Part shown: positions 1-8,975 of the stretch, piece after piece | Layout: each line of letters opens with the position of its first letter | Position numbering within the stretch: position 1 is the stretch's first letter | Source of the DNA: Nostoc edaphicum CCNP1411 | GTDB lineage: Bacteria; Cyanobacteriota; Cyanobacteriia; Cyanobacteriales; Nostocaceae | Assembly (NCBI RefSeq): GCF_014023275.1 | Contig: NZ_CP054698.1 | Location: 1,674,001-1,738,000, forward strand | Direction of reading: 5' to 3' | Length of the DNA stretch: 64,000 bases | Notes under the pieces: model-generated | Seen by the model: the letters and a program-made list of their open reading frames with translations, nothing else | What the model was told of the DNA's origin: nothing | The model's database searches: none | Program-made: the position numbers and the translations under genes

Positions 1-159
1 TCCTCGTTCCTCTCCACTCACTATAGAAAATAAACTTTGTCAACAGCAATTTACAGAAGATATTCTTATTTTTTAACATTATTTCTGCGTCTAGGAATCT
101 TGACAAAGCCATATATTAGTACCATTTCTCCAAGTATCTGCATCAGGTATTTCTTCAGG

Positions 160-215
160 AGGCAGAAGGCAGAGGGCAGGAGGCAGGGGCAGGAGGCAGA
201 AGGCAGAAGGAATCC
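160..215. repeat. GGCAGAAGG/GGCAGGAGG purine-rich short repeats
   Basis: Imperfect tandem iterations of nine-base purine-rich units (GGCAGAAGG, GGCAGAGGG, GGCAGGAGG). Similar runs occur near 54146-54172. An open reading frame crosses it, but its translation is only the repeat, so no gene is called. Confidence 0.6.
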
Positions 216-243
216 CCATAAATAAATTTAGGGGATTTAATAA

Positions 244-365
244 GGGAACTCCAAAAAAGAAATTATCCAATTTTTGGAATCACAACGACTTTTCCTCCCC
301 CTGCTAAGTGCCCCCTGCTCCCCTGCCCTAAAAGCGATGGGATATTTTTTATATTTGGAAGTCCC
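244..365. repeat. MITE-like element, GGGACTTCC family (copy A)
   Basis: A 122-bp element whose ends are imperfect inverted repeats: GGGAACTCCAAA on the left and TTTGGAAGTCCC on the right, each followed inward by an ATCC-type motif. TAA flanks both ends as a probable 3-bp target duplication. The interior is C-rich. Related copies lie at 31860-31942 and 60114-60235, with a partial copy at 20951-21007. Confidence 0.65.
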
Positions 366-547
366 TAAGGACGCTGTATTTCTTGCGCTGTGCGTCTCGA
401 AATAGATATTTTTTTGTTTTTCATAAATAAATTTACTTGCTCTAAACCCGCTTGACAGAGGGCAAAAATATATTTTCTTCCTCCTACCCTCTGCCTCTCC
501 TGATAAAATTTCAACTTTAAGAGACTTGTACAGAGTTTCTAGCTACC
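366..547. other. Intergenic, nothing recognised
   Basis: This AT-rich stretch lies between the MITE copy and the DUF4278 gene. No gene, RNA or terminator could be supported. Confidence 0.4.
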
Positions 548-1051
548 TTACTCTTTAATTTCTCTGTGTGCAGTTCTATTTATAGAATAGGTACTTCCCC
601 GAAAGCTCAATTTATGGGTTACAGGAGTTATGGTGACTCCATCTGATTTGGCATTAGGATCAGCACAAACAAAATAGGTACATCCTCGAAAGCTCAGTTT
701 ATGGGTTACTGGTGCTATGGTGACTCCATCTGATTTGGCATTGGGGTCAGCACGATAGCAAGCCCCACGGTAGATTAAGTTATAATCTGGTTCCGATTTG
801 GGAACAGGCTGTTGTGGATATTGTGTTTCCCTGCTGACTATTTTGCTTGTATAGTATTCGTAGCTTGTACTGATAAGAATAAGAATTAATAGTAGAAGTA
901 AAATCTGCCAAGGAGCTAACATTAAACCCAAAATCAGACTGATAGCTGCAAATACAGCTACTAAATGTGAGATTTCATTATTATTTCTTTTTAATAAAAA
1001 ATAGCCAGTGATGAAAAAAGCACACGGTAGAATCAAAAGGTACAAAGCCAT
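548..1051 (-). CDS. DUF4278 membrane protein with duplicated motif
   Basis: A protein of about 167 residues. The N-terminal 65 residues are strongly hydrophobic and form two or three membrane segments. The C-terminal half carries three copies of the YRG/FRG-xx-Y signature (YRGACY, FRGCTY, FRGSTY) that marks the cyanobacterial DUF4278 family, whose function is unknown. The last two motif units are near-identical direct repeats of 87 bp (29 codons) at 591-677 and 678 onward, so the gene grew by tandem duplication. I chose the ATG at 1051, which has TAGGAA just upstream, over an in-frame TTG at 1078. It stands alone, divergent from the replication gene. Family assignment is fairly sure; function is unknown. 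Confidence 0.75.
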   Translation of the reverse strand: MALYLLILPCAFFITGYFLLKRNNNEISHLVAVFAAISLILGLMLAPWQILLLLLILILISTSYEYYTSKIVSRETQYPQQPVPKSEPDYNLIYRGACYRADPNAKSDGVTIAPVTHKLSFRGCTYFVCADPNAKSDGVTITPVTHKLSFRGSTYSINRTAHREIKE

Positions 1052-1656
1052 ATTTCCTACATTCGTAACTAAAAGCAAAAGATTTATAAAGCAGATTGAA
1101 CTTATTTTAAAAGCTGTTGTTTATTTTACCTCCAATCAGCTTTAGTCGTTACCGTGTTACTTGGGTAAAAGTGTTACGTCAAGTTATCTGTATTAACTGC
1201 GATCGCAAAGAAAAATTAACAGTTAAGGCTATCTCAAACCTTTGTTAGCAAACCTTTGGAGTGAGGTTAAAGGATTCTGTAGAGTGAGGAGTTTTGTCTC
1301 TATTCATTCAGAGAGGTGACAATCTCACACATGAGGCGTGGTACAGGTGGATGCTCAGTGTAAAGCCTTTGCTGAACTTGATAAAGATATTACCTCATAG
1401 CGATGTCATGCAGCGATCGCATTCCTGAACGCAGAAATTTACTGATAAATAAAAATTAAAAGCGAACAAATATCACAATACAAAATTATTACTTTGGGGA
1501 TCTAATAGGCAGAATAACCCACTAGAGCCTTAACCGATGTGCTTCTTATAACGAAGTAAAAAAAGCATCATAAAAGCCTCGCAATCTCGCGTATTAAAAA
1601 AAAGCAGATGCGTGTTACTGTTTTAATCTCATTGTCTTCCCTTCGCGCCTTTCCCT
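1052..1656. other. Intergenic region upstream of CyRepA1 gene
   Basis: About 600 bp separate the divergent DUF4278 and replication genes. The stretch holds two HIP1-type GCGATCGC sites near 1198 and 1412 and a few GAGTGAGG-like repeats around 1259-1290. Because the downstream gene is a plasmid-type Rep, this could hold its origin, but I see no clear iteron array or DnaA box cluster. No gene or tRNA was found. Confidence 0.4.
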
Positions 1657-4600
1657 ATGCATCTGCACTATTTACACCCCCAACACCTTGAAGAATTAGT
1701 CAAGAGTAGTGGTATAGACTTACACTTAGTGCATCTCAATTTTAGGTCGCTCCAAGGTGTAACAGCTTATGAGTACCTGTTGATTTCTGAGCTACTCCCC
1801 CGCACAAATACCGGAATGGTGAAAGCCGGATGGTTGCAGCGTTACGCTCACATCACAGAAGGTGGTTGGTGGTGTTCGGGACTAGACCCTTTGAATAATT
1901 GGCAAATGATGGAATGGGGATGCTTTAAGCCAAACCAACCCCGACAAAACCACAATGGCAAATCCATCAAGTACGAGCATCCCCCCAGCACGCCAACGCG
2001 GGTATTTTGTTTGCGGGTAACGTTGCAAGTGTGGCAGCAAGTCGCTGGGCGTTACAATCTGGTCATGCCCGACAATATCACCATTACTGCTGATGGTGAA
2101 GCTAGAGGCTTTTGGCAATGGGTGATGCAACAGAATATTCCCCTTATCATCTGCGAGGGTGTAAAGAAAGCAGCCACTTTGTTAACGCAAGGATATGTAG
2201 CTATTGCCATTCCCGGAATTACCAGTGGTTATCGGGTTGTGAAAGATGAATTTGGCAAAGTTACCCGTCGTCAGCTAATTCCTGATTTAGCAGCATTTAC
2301 GCTTACAAAGCGCAGCTTTTACATTTGCTTTGATTTTGAAACTCAACCCAAGACAATTGCTGCTGTAAATAATGCCATTTCTCAACTTGGTTGTTTATTC
2401 CAGCAAAAAAATTGTCCTGTGAAAGTCATCGAACTTCCAGGAATAGAAAAAGGGGTTGATGAATTTATTATTGCTAAGGGTGCAAGTAGTTTCGAGAAAG
2501 TTTATCGCCAAAGTATTGATTTAGAAATTTATCTTGCTCAAACTAAACCCCACACCGAGTTAAGCATTCCTGCGGCACTTACCTTCAACCGTCCTTATAT
2601 AGGTGAAATACCTTTCCCCACTTCTGGATTAGTAGGAGTAAAATCAGCGAAAGGAACGGGGAAAACGACAGCATTGCAAGGTGTTGTTCAGCAAGCAAAA
2701 AGTAGAAATCAACCCGTTTTATTAATTACTCATAGAATCCTACTTGGACGATTTTTATGTGAAAAAATTGGTATTCAATGGGGAACACATAAAGAAGATG
2801 GCGAAAAAAGGATTAATAAAACACTTACTCCTGCTCCTCCGATTCTTCGCTCTCTCTTTCCTCAGCCTTCCCTCGGCTTGTGCGTTGATTCGATTTGGAA
2901 ACTTAACCCGGAAAATTGGCGCGGGGCAATAGTAATTTTAGATGAAGTAGAGCAATCTTTATGGCATCTGTTAAATAGTAATACTTGTAAGCACAAACGG
3001 GTAAAAATATTAAAGTTATTCCAGCAACTTATTGCAACAGTTTTAACTAGCGGAGGGTTAGTAATTGCCCAAGATGCTGATTTATCAGATGTTTCACTTG
3101 AATATTTACAGGGATTAGCAGGAATTAAATTAACACCTTGGGTAGTTCTCAACCAGTGGAAACCTCAGCAAGGTTGGGATGTGACTTTTTATGATTCACC
3201 AAACCCAACACCGCTAATTCATCAATTGGAATTAGATTTACTTGCGGGACGTAAATGTTACGTTACTACCGATAGTCGGGCTGGGCGTTACAGTTGTGAA
3301 ACAATTGAACGTTATCTGAAAGAACGGCTACAAAAATTACGGCGACAATTTCCTAAAACTCTGGTAGTTAGTAGTCACACTACAAACACACCTGGTCACG
3401 CAGCAGTTGATTTTATTGCAGCGATTAACCAAAAAATATCCGAATATGACGGCGTTTTTGTTACCCCTAGCCTTGGTACAGGAATTAGTATTGATGTCCA
3501 ACATTTCGACCGAGTTTATGGTATTTTTCAAGGGGTAATTCCTGATTCGGAAGCAAGACAAGCTTTAGCAAGAGTTAGGGATGATGTACCGCGTGTTGTC
3601 TGGTGCGCTAAACGAGGTATTGGTTTAATTGGTAGCGGGAGTACAAATTATCGCTTGCTATCTGATTGGTATCAGGAAAATCAAAAGGAAAACTTAGCTT
3701 TGCTGAGTCCATTGCATAAAATAGATGTAGATTTACCCTTAGTTTATGACCCGATTCATTTGCGAACTTGGGCGAAGTTATCTGCAAGGGTAAATGCTTC
3801 TATTCGCCTCTATCGGCAATCAATGCAAGATGGTTTGATTGCTGATGGGCATCAAATTCAGGTGCGGAGTAATGCAGTTCACAATAATATTATTCGAGAT
3901 TTACGCCTAGCCTTTTTGGCAACTGACGCCGATGATTTAGCTACTCGCAGAAGATTAATTTTAGAAATTGTCAAGGTTCAAAAAGATTGGGCACAAAGTC
4001 GTCAAAAGGCTAAAGAAATTAAACGCAAAATTAAAGAGATTAAGCAGCAAAATCAACTATCTTTAGCATCTGCTGTAGCCAATGCTAAAGATATTGATTA
4101 TGTAGAATATGAGCAGCTATTAGTTAAGCATTCCCTAACTGATGGAGAACGCAACCAAATTAATAAATATGTTCTTAGACAAAGATATGGTGTAGAAATT
4201 ACTCCTTGGCTGAAGTTGCAGGATGAACAAGGATATTATCGTCAGCTTTTAATTCACTATTATTTAACTCATGAGAGCGAATATTTTCACGTTAGAGACG
4301 AGCAAGAATGGCATCAGCAATTATCTTGGGGTGAAGGAAAAGTTTTTCTCCCAGATTTAAAAACTTACACGCTCAAAGTTGAGGCGATGAGAGCTTTAGG
4401 AATGCTTCAGTTTATCGAAGAAAAACGCGAATTTACTGAGAATGATCCAGATTTAATCTTGCTGAAAAATATTGCTTTTCAGCATAGTAAGCATATTAAA
4501 AGAGCGCTTGGTATTAATTTAGTGGGAGAGAAAGAGCAGGTTTCGGCAATAAAAATACTCAGCCGACTATTAAATTTGTTGGGTTTGAAGCTAAAGCGAG

Positions 4601-4824
4601 TAAATGAGGTTTATCAAATTGATTTAGAAACGTTAGATGATGGCAGGGAGAAAATATTTGCTGTTTGGCATAAACGAGATGAGTTGATGTTGGCTCATGT
4701 TAAGAGTGTTGGTTATGAGTTGCCTGATTATTCTTCAGACTGGAAGTTTGAAATTATGCAACCGCAGTCTGAAAAGGCTAACCAGATGGTGTCTATGCCT
4801 ACTCTTCCGTTATCAAAGATATAG
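1657..4824 (+). CDS. Plasmid replication protein, CyRepA1 family
   Basis: A 1055-residue protein of the cyanobacterial CyRepA1 replication initiator family. A Toprim-like DUF3854 segment around residues 155-190 (IICEGVKKAATLL) is followed by a helicase-like domain. That domain has a P-loop GTGKTT at residues 333-338 and a Walker B ILDE ending at D429-E430. The C-terminal third is rich in Lys/Glu helices. Family members are thought to initiate plasmid replication by priming and unwinding. Its presence beside ordinary chromosomal genes suggests an integrated plasmid remnant or a chromosomal homologue. The frame is uninterrupted, so it may be functional. No clear ribosome-binding site precedes the ATG. 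A MITE begins 13 bp past the stop. The family call is good; its role here is inference. Confidence 0.8.
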   Translation: MHLHYLHPQHLEELVKSSGIDLHLVHLNFRSLQGVTAYEYLLISELLPRTNTGMVKAGWLQRYAHITEGGWWCSGLDPLNNWQMMEWGCFKPNQPRQNHNGKSIKYEHPPSTPTRVFCLRVTLQVWQQVAGRYNLVMPDNITITADGEARGFWQWVMQQNIPLIICEGVKKAATLLTQGYVAIAIPGITSGYRVVKDEFGKVTRRQLIPDLAAFTLTKRSFYICFDFETQPKTIAAVNNAISQLGCLFQQKNCPVKVIELPGIEKGVDEFIIAKGASSFEKVYRQSIDLEIYLAQTKPHTELSIPAALTFNRPYIGEIPFPTSGLVGVKSAKGTGKTTALQGVVQQAKSRNQPVLLITHRILLGRFLCEKIGIQWGTHKEDGEKRINKTLTPAPPILRSLFPQPSLGLCVDSIWKLNPENWRGAIVILDEVEQSLWHLLNSNTCKHKRVKILKLFQQLIATVLTSGGLVIAQDADLSDVSLEYLQGLAGIKLTPWVVLNQWKPQQGWDVTFYDSPNPTPLIHQLELDLLAGRKCYVTTDSRAGRYSCETIERYLKERLQKLRRQFPKTLVVSSHTTNTPGHAAVDFIAAINQKISEYDGVFVTPSLGTGISIDVQHFDRVYGIFQGVIPDSEARQALARVRDDVPRVVWCAKRGIGLIGSGSTNYRLLSDWYQENQKENLALLSPLHKIDVDLPLVYDPIHLRTWAKLSARVNASIRLYRQSMQDGLIADGHQIQVRSNAVHNNIIRDLRLAFLATDADDLATRRRLILEIVKVQKDWAQSRQKAKEIKRKIKEIKQQNQLSLASAVANAKDIDYVEYEQLLVKHSLTDGERNQINKYVLRQRYGVEITPWLKLQDEQGYYRQLLIHYYLTHESEYFHVRDEQEWHQQLSWGEGKVFLPDLKTYTLKVEAMRALGMLQFIEEKREFTENDPDLILLKNIAFQHSKHIKRALGINLVGEKEQVSAIKILSRLLNLLGLKLKRVNEVYQIDLETLDDGREKIFAVWHKRDELMLAHVKSVGYELPDYSSDWKFEIMQPQSEKANQMVSMPTLPLSKI

Positions 4825-4836
4825 CAATCCTGAATT

Positions 4837-4982
4837 AACGTGAGTTCGATGAACCTCTCCCTCCCAGCCTCCCTCTCCGAAACGGAAAGGGAGGAGCAAC
4901 GAAAAATTCAGCTTTTTGCTCCCCTCTCCGACACGGAGAGGGGTTGGGGGAGAGGTCAAATAAGACTGGTCGAACTCACGTT
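4837..4982 (+). repeat. 146-bp MITE-like element, AACGTGAGTTCGA family (copy 1)
   Basis: The ends are perfect 13-bp inverted repeats, AACGTGAGTTCGA and TCGAACTCACGTT. They are flanked by a 5-bp direct repeat GAATT at 4832-4836 and 4983-4987, a probable target duplication. The interior has two CTCTCC/GGAGAGG palindromes and no coding potential. A second copy of exactly the same length lies inverted at 58040-58185 with a different 5-bp duplication. Confidence 0.9.
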
Positions 4983-5027
4983 GAATTATTTGTGAAAATT
5001 GCAAAGTGTAGATGATTGGTATTTCAA

Positions 5028-5051
5028 GACGCGATAAATCGCGTCTCTACA
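5028..5051. repeat. GAGACGCGAT(AA)ATCGCGTCTC palindrome
   Basis: A short palindrome AGACGCGATAAATCGCGTCT between the MITE and the TPR gene. Variants of the same palindrome occur near 19403, 21061 and 26106, so it is a dispersed repeat and not a gene-specific terminator. Confidence 0.6.
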
Positions 5052-5121
5052 ATTGGGTTTTGCCTAATTGGAATAATTTTCAAAACATATCCTTAAGAAT
5101 CCTGATGCTTTAGGCTAGAGA

Positions 5122-6963
5122 ATGTCAAAAGCCAAAAAAAATTATATGAATGCGGAAGATTTTTTTAACCAAGGATTAAACCACAATTCGCAAGGGGACT
5201 ATCAAGCAGCGATCGCAGCTTACACCCAAGCAATCAAGCTAAATCCTGACTATGCCGAAGCTTACCACAATCTAGGGCTGATTTTAACTGGTCAACTCAA
5301 AGATTATCGCAGTGCGATCGCTAACTTCAATCGCGCCATCGAAATCAATCCCAATTTTGCCATCGCCTATTACAACCGGGCTAATGCTCGTTACTTTTTA
5401 GCCGATTATCAAGAAGCGATCGCCGATCATAACCAAGCTTTACAAGTAGATCCCAATTTAGCGCAATCTTACCACAGCCGGGGCAATGCCTACTTTGCTT
5501 TGGAAAACTACGACCAAGCGATCGCAGATTATATCCAAACTATCGAAATGAGTACCCAGTTAGCTGATAACATCAATATTGATATTGCCAACGCTTATCA
5601 TAATCGCGGCGTAACTCGTTTTGAACGTGGCGAACATCAAGGAGCGATCGCAGATTTTCAGCAAGTTTTACAATGGCATCCCCATTTTGCCGCAGCTTAC
5701 AGCAATCGCGGCAATATTCACCATATCTTAGGAAATTATCAGGAAGCGATCGCTGACCATAACCAAGCATTACAATTAGATCCTAACTTGGCAGAAGCTT
5801 ATCATAACCGAGGTAATGCTCACTACGCTTTAGCAGATTATCAAAGTGCGATCGCAGATTACAACCGCGCCCTAGAAATCAATCCCAGCTTTGCCGGAGC
5901 GTACTATAATCGGGGTCTTGTGCTTGCTCACCTCAAAAACTATCATAAAGCAATTGAAGACTTTAACCAAGCATTAAAGCTGAATCCTGATGATGTGCAA
6001 GCCTATTGTGAGCGTGGTCTGGTTCGTAGTAATCTTGAAGATTACGAGGGTGCGATCGCAGATTATGACCAGGCGTTACAAGAAAATCCCACTCTAGCTT
6101 TAGTATACGGCTTTCGGGCTAATGCTCGTCGTCGATTGGGAGATTATCAAGGTGCAATTGAAGATAGTAATCGCCTATTACAACTCAATCCTAATTTAGC
6201 AGAAGGATATTGCGATCGCGCAGCGGCTCGTCGTTCTGTAGGAGATCATAAAGGCGCAATTAAAGATTATGATCGAGCATTACAGATTAATGATAATTTA
6301 GCCGCAGCTTATTATGGCCGGAGTATTGCCCGTGAAGCTCTGCAAGATTTACAGGGAGCAATTGATGATAATACTCAAGCCATAGAACTTGTTCCTAATT
6401 TTTCTCAAGCCTATTGCAATCGGGGAAATGCTCGTCGTCTTTTAGGAGATGAACAAGGAGCGATCGCAGATTATAATCAAGCATTAAAAATTAATCCTGA
6501 TTTAATTGAAGCATATTACAACCGGGGTTCTACCCACTATGCTTTAGAAGAATATGAAAGTGCGATCGCAGATTACACCCAAGCATTACAATATAATCCC
6601 CAATCTGCTGCATTTTACAGCGATCGGGCTAATGCTCGCTATGCCCTAGAAGAATATCAAGGAGCAATAGAAGATTACAGTCGAGCGATCGCGATCGACC
6701 CCAGCTTTGCCGAAGACTGGTACAATCGGGGTCGTAGCCGTTCTCTGTTGGGAGACTTACAAGGAGCGCTTGCAGACTTAAACCAAGCCTTACAGCGTCA
6801 GCCTAATTGGGCTTCAGCTTACATCCTTCGGGCAGATGTCTACCGCAATCTGGGAGACTCTCAAGGAGCAATTGCCGATTTCCAGAAATCCGCAGACTTA
6901 TATTATCAAGAAGGAAATATTCAGTATTATCAACAAATCATTGAGCTAATTGAACAGCTTTGA
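5122..6963 (+). CDS. TPR-repeat protein
   Basis: A 613-residue protein made almost wholly of about 17 tandem 34-residue tetratricopeptide repeats. Each shows the A-x-x-x-R/G-x-A…Y-x-x-A-I-x-D pattern with NP at the repeat turn. There is no signal peptide, membrane segment or extra catalytic domain, so it is probably a cytoplasmic scaffold. Partners are unknown. The codons for the recurring A-I-A tripeptide are repeatedly GCG-ATC-GC, so 11 HIP1 octamers sit at the same phase of the repeats, plus one in another frame. The ATG at 5122 follows GGCTAGAG. It is monocistronic. Confidence 0.85.
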   Translation: MSKAKKNYMNAEDFFNQGLNHNSQGDYQAAIAAYTQAIKLNPDYAEAYHNLGLILTGQLKDYRSAIANFNRAIEINPNFAIAYYNRANARYFLADYQEAIADHNQALQVDPNLAQSYHSRGNAYFALENYDQAIADYIQTIEMSTQLADNINIDIANAYHNRGVTRFERGEHQGAIADFQQVLQWHPHFAAAYSNRGNIHHILGNYQEAIADHNQALQLDPNLAEAYHNRGNAHYALADYQSAIADYNRALEINPSFAGAYYNRGLVLAHLKNYHKAIEDFNQALKLNPDDVQAYCERGLVRSNLEDYEGAIADYDQALQENPTLALVYGFRANARRRLGDYQGAIEDSNRLLQLNPNLAEGYCDRAAARRSVGDHKGAIKDYDRALQINDNLAAAYYGRSIAREALQDLQGAIDDNTQAIELVPNFSQAYCNRGNARRLLGDEQGAIADYNQALKINPDLIEAYYNRGSTHYALEEYESAIADYTQALQYNPQSAAFYSDRANARYALEEYQGAIEDYSRAIAIDPSFAEDWYNRGRSRSLLGDLQGALADLNQALQRQPNWASAYILRADVYRNLGDSQGAIADFQKSADLYYQEGNIQYYQQIIELIEQL

Positions 6964-6995
6964 AGAACCCTATCCCCCCCAAGAATAAGGCTACA

Positions 6996-7127
6996 GTGTA
7001 CACACAAATTTGAAATAGCTGATTACCTCACCCTAACCCTCCCCTTGCAAAGGGGAGGGAACAAGATTTCTTTTTCCCCCCAATGCATCGGGGGGATTAA
7101 GGGGGGTAATTTGACTTATGTGTACAC
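6996..7127. repeat. MITE-like palindromic element, GTGTACACA ends
   Basis: A 132-bp stretch bounded by inverted GTGTACACA (6996-7004) and TGTGTACAC (7119-7127). The similarity extends imperfectly inward (AAATTTG against AAGTCAAATT). The interior has CTCCCCTTGCAAAGGGGAG and CCCCCCAATGCATCGGGGGG hairpins. No clear target duplication is visible. It lies between the TPR gene and the convergent flavoprotein gene and may also end transcripts. Confidence 0.55.
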
Positions 7128-7191
7128 CGAGGGATTAAGGTATGGGGTGCAATGACTGTGGGAATTGCAACTAAATTATCCATACATAATA

Positions 7192-8382
7192 TTATTCAAA
7201 GCGAAAGCGTTCCATGAAGCGGCGGTCAATCCAATCTTTGTAATGCCACAATAATTTGTGGGGTGGTAAGGTGATAATACCTCGTGTGGCTATGGCTCGT
7301 TTGTCTCCTGTACCTATTAAACTCAAATATTCTTTTTGTGGTCTATAAGGTTTAAGCGACTTGCCTAATAAAATCCGCTGCAAATTCTCAAACAAAGGCT
7401 TACCTTGCCTAACAGCAAATACCCCAGCTTTCGGACGCGGATGATTTACCATTGTGGCAATATCACCAGATGCAAATACCTGCGGGTGCGTTTGAGATTG
7501 TAATGTATCTTCTACCAGAATAAAGCCTTGCTCATCAGTTCCAAGTCCAGTGGTTTTTAACCATTCGGGTGCTGATGCTTGTGTTACCCAAAAAATTTTA
7601 TTGCACTCTACTTTCAACCCAGATTCACATTTAATTTCAAATACTTCTTTAGTTTCCTTGGGTATTTTGGGTGCAATTTTACACACAGTTTCTCCCAGAT
7701 GTAACTTAATACCTCGGTCAGTTAAAATTTGCTGAAATTGATGCCGTACTGATTGATGGTAATTGGGCATCAGTTCTTGTCCACGCTGAAATAAATGAAC
7801 TTTCAGGTTTTGATTAGGCTGTTGAGTTTTATCCAAAATCTGATGTAAACGCGATCGCATCGCTAGCGCTAATTCTACACCGCCAGCGCCTCCACCGACG
7901 ATCGCAATACTAATTGGTTCTTGAGGATTTTTACCTACAGCTGCAATTAGTTCATACCAATGCTCTAATAGCTGCGATACTGGTTTAGCTGCGATCGCAT
8001 ATTCTGCTGCACCTGATACAGATATTGTGGCCGGAGTGCTGCCAATATCAACAGACAGCACATCAAAATCTACCGCAAGTCCGTTCGCACAAAGAACTTT
8101 GTTGTTTTCCAAGTCTAGGGCAACTACCGTGTCAATATACAACTGTGCCTGAGCAAAGTTCGCCAGGGGTCGCAAGTCAATATGGCATTCGTCATGGGTG
8201 TAAAATCCGGCAATGTGTCCTGGTAACATTCCAGAATAGGCTGTCTCTGATGCTGCGGTAATCAACGTTAAGCGTACTCCGGGTAACGGTTTCATTCCGA
8301 ACATTTTCATGACAATAGCATGGCTATGACCCCCACCAATTAACACCAGGTCTTTAACTATTGGCTGTATTTTTTGCTGCAT
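7192..8382 (-). CDS. FAD-dependent oxidoreductase, SelD-N-terminal-like
   Basis: A 396-residue pyridine-nucleotide-disulfide-type flavoprotein. The FAD-binding Rossmann motif is near the N-terminus (LVLIGGGHSHA, about residues 12-22). A second GxGxxG-type NAD(P) motif (IAIVGGGAGGVELA) lies in the middle, and the late FAD-contact segment (VFASGDIA) is present. The GGGHSHA signature matches the family that in many cyanobacteria is fused in front of selenide water dikinase (SelD). Here the ORF ends with no SelD domain, so it is the stand-alone form. It resembles NDH-2 quinone reductases but substrate and acceptor are unknown. No redox-active CxxxxC was seen. It is convergent with the TPR gene. 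Confidence 0.75.
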   Translation of the reverse strand: MQQKIQPIVKDLVLIGGGHSHAIVMKMFGMKPLPGVRLTLITAASETAYSGMLPGHIAGFYTHDECHIDLRPLANFAQAQLYIDTVVALDLENNKVLCANGLAVDFDVLSVDIGSTPATISVSGAAEYAIAAKPVSQLLEHWYELIAAVGKNPQEPISIAIVGGGAGGVELALAMRSRLHQILDKTQQPNQNLKVHLFQRGQELMPNYHQSVRHQFQQILTDRGIKLHLGETVCKIAPKIPKETKEVFEIKCESGLKVECNKIFWVTQASAPEWLKTTGLGTDEQGFILVEDTLQSQTHPQVFASGDIATMVNHPRPKAGVFAVRQGKPLFENLQRILLGKSLKPYRPQKEYLSLIGTGDKRAIATRGIITLPPHKLLWHYKDWIDRRFMERFRFE

Positions 8383-8742
8383 TTCGATACTCAGATTTAG
8401 TTAATCAAGAATTATGAATAAATTGAAGAAGAATTCACGAATCAAAATCAATGAGTTGAGGATTTAGACTCGCCACTCATTCAAGACTACTCAATCTGAG
8501 GTTGAGTGGGGGAATTAAACCCGTTTATTTAGATGCGACTCGAAAATACTCGCTAATGCTGCGCTATCCGCCAGTCATACAGAATTTATAATTTAATTCT
8601 AGCTCCTGACTCCTGAATTCTTTCTTGTTAAAATCATCATGACGAGGGTTAATTGTCAATGAAGAATAAAGACTAGTGAGTACAATTGATAACTGAGGTC
8701 AGTCAGCATAATGTATGTTCATGTCTACTTACTCAACAGTTA
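8383..8742. other. Intergenic, dispersed repeat fragments
   Basis: Contains a TCCGCCAGTCATACAGAATT segment near 8568 that recurs in reverse orientation near 24713-24735, followed by CTCCTGACTCCTGAATTC-type junk repeats. No gene or RNA is supported. Confidence 0.4.
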
Positions 8743-8880
8743 TATAGCGGTTCTCAATTGCATGGAATACAAACCTAACCCTCATGACCTTCACTGCTAG
8801 CATTGGAGAGTAAAACTCAAAGTATTTCTCTGAAAATGAGAGAGGTTAGACTGTAATGCATCCACACTAAAATCGCTATA
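8743..8880. repeat. MITE-like element, TATAGCGGTT family (copy 1)
   Basis: A 138-bp element with long imperfect inverted ends: TATAGCG-GTTCTCAATTGCATGGAATACA on the left (quoted with a break) and a matching TGCATTACA…TATAGCG on the complement of the right. CCTAACC/GGTTAG follow inward. It is flanked by TA, which would fit a TA-targeting transposase. A related copy is at 43337-43501. Confidence 0.6.
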
Positions 8881-8975
8881 TTCTCTATTTTGCTCGTTGC
8901 ATTATCATATTCAAATATTGACCATGTATGAAACAATAGCATGGGCTAATAAATTGTTAAAAATACTGTAACCAC

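Noticed and set aside
37..225. 62-residue plus-strand ORF
   Set aside because: The second half is a translation of GGCAGAAGG repeats, there is no ribosome-binding site, and no family pattern is visible.
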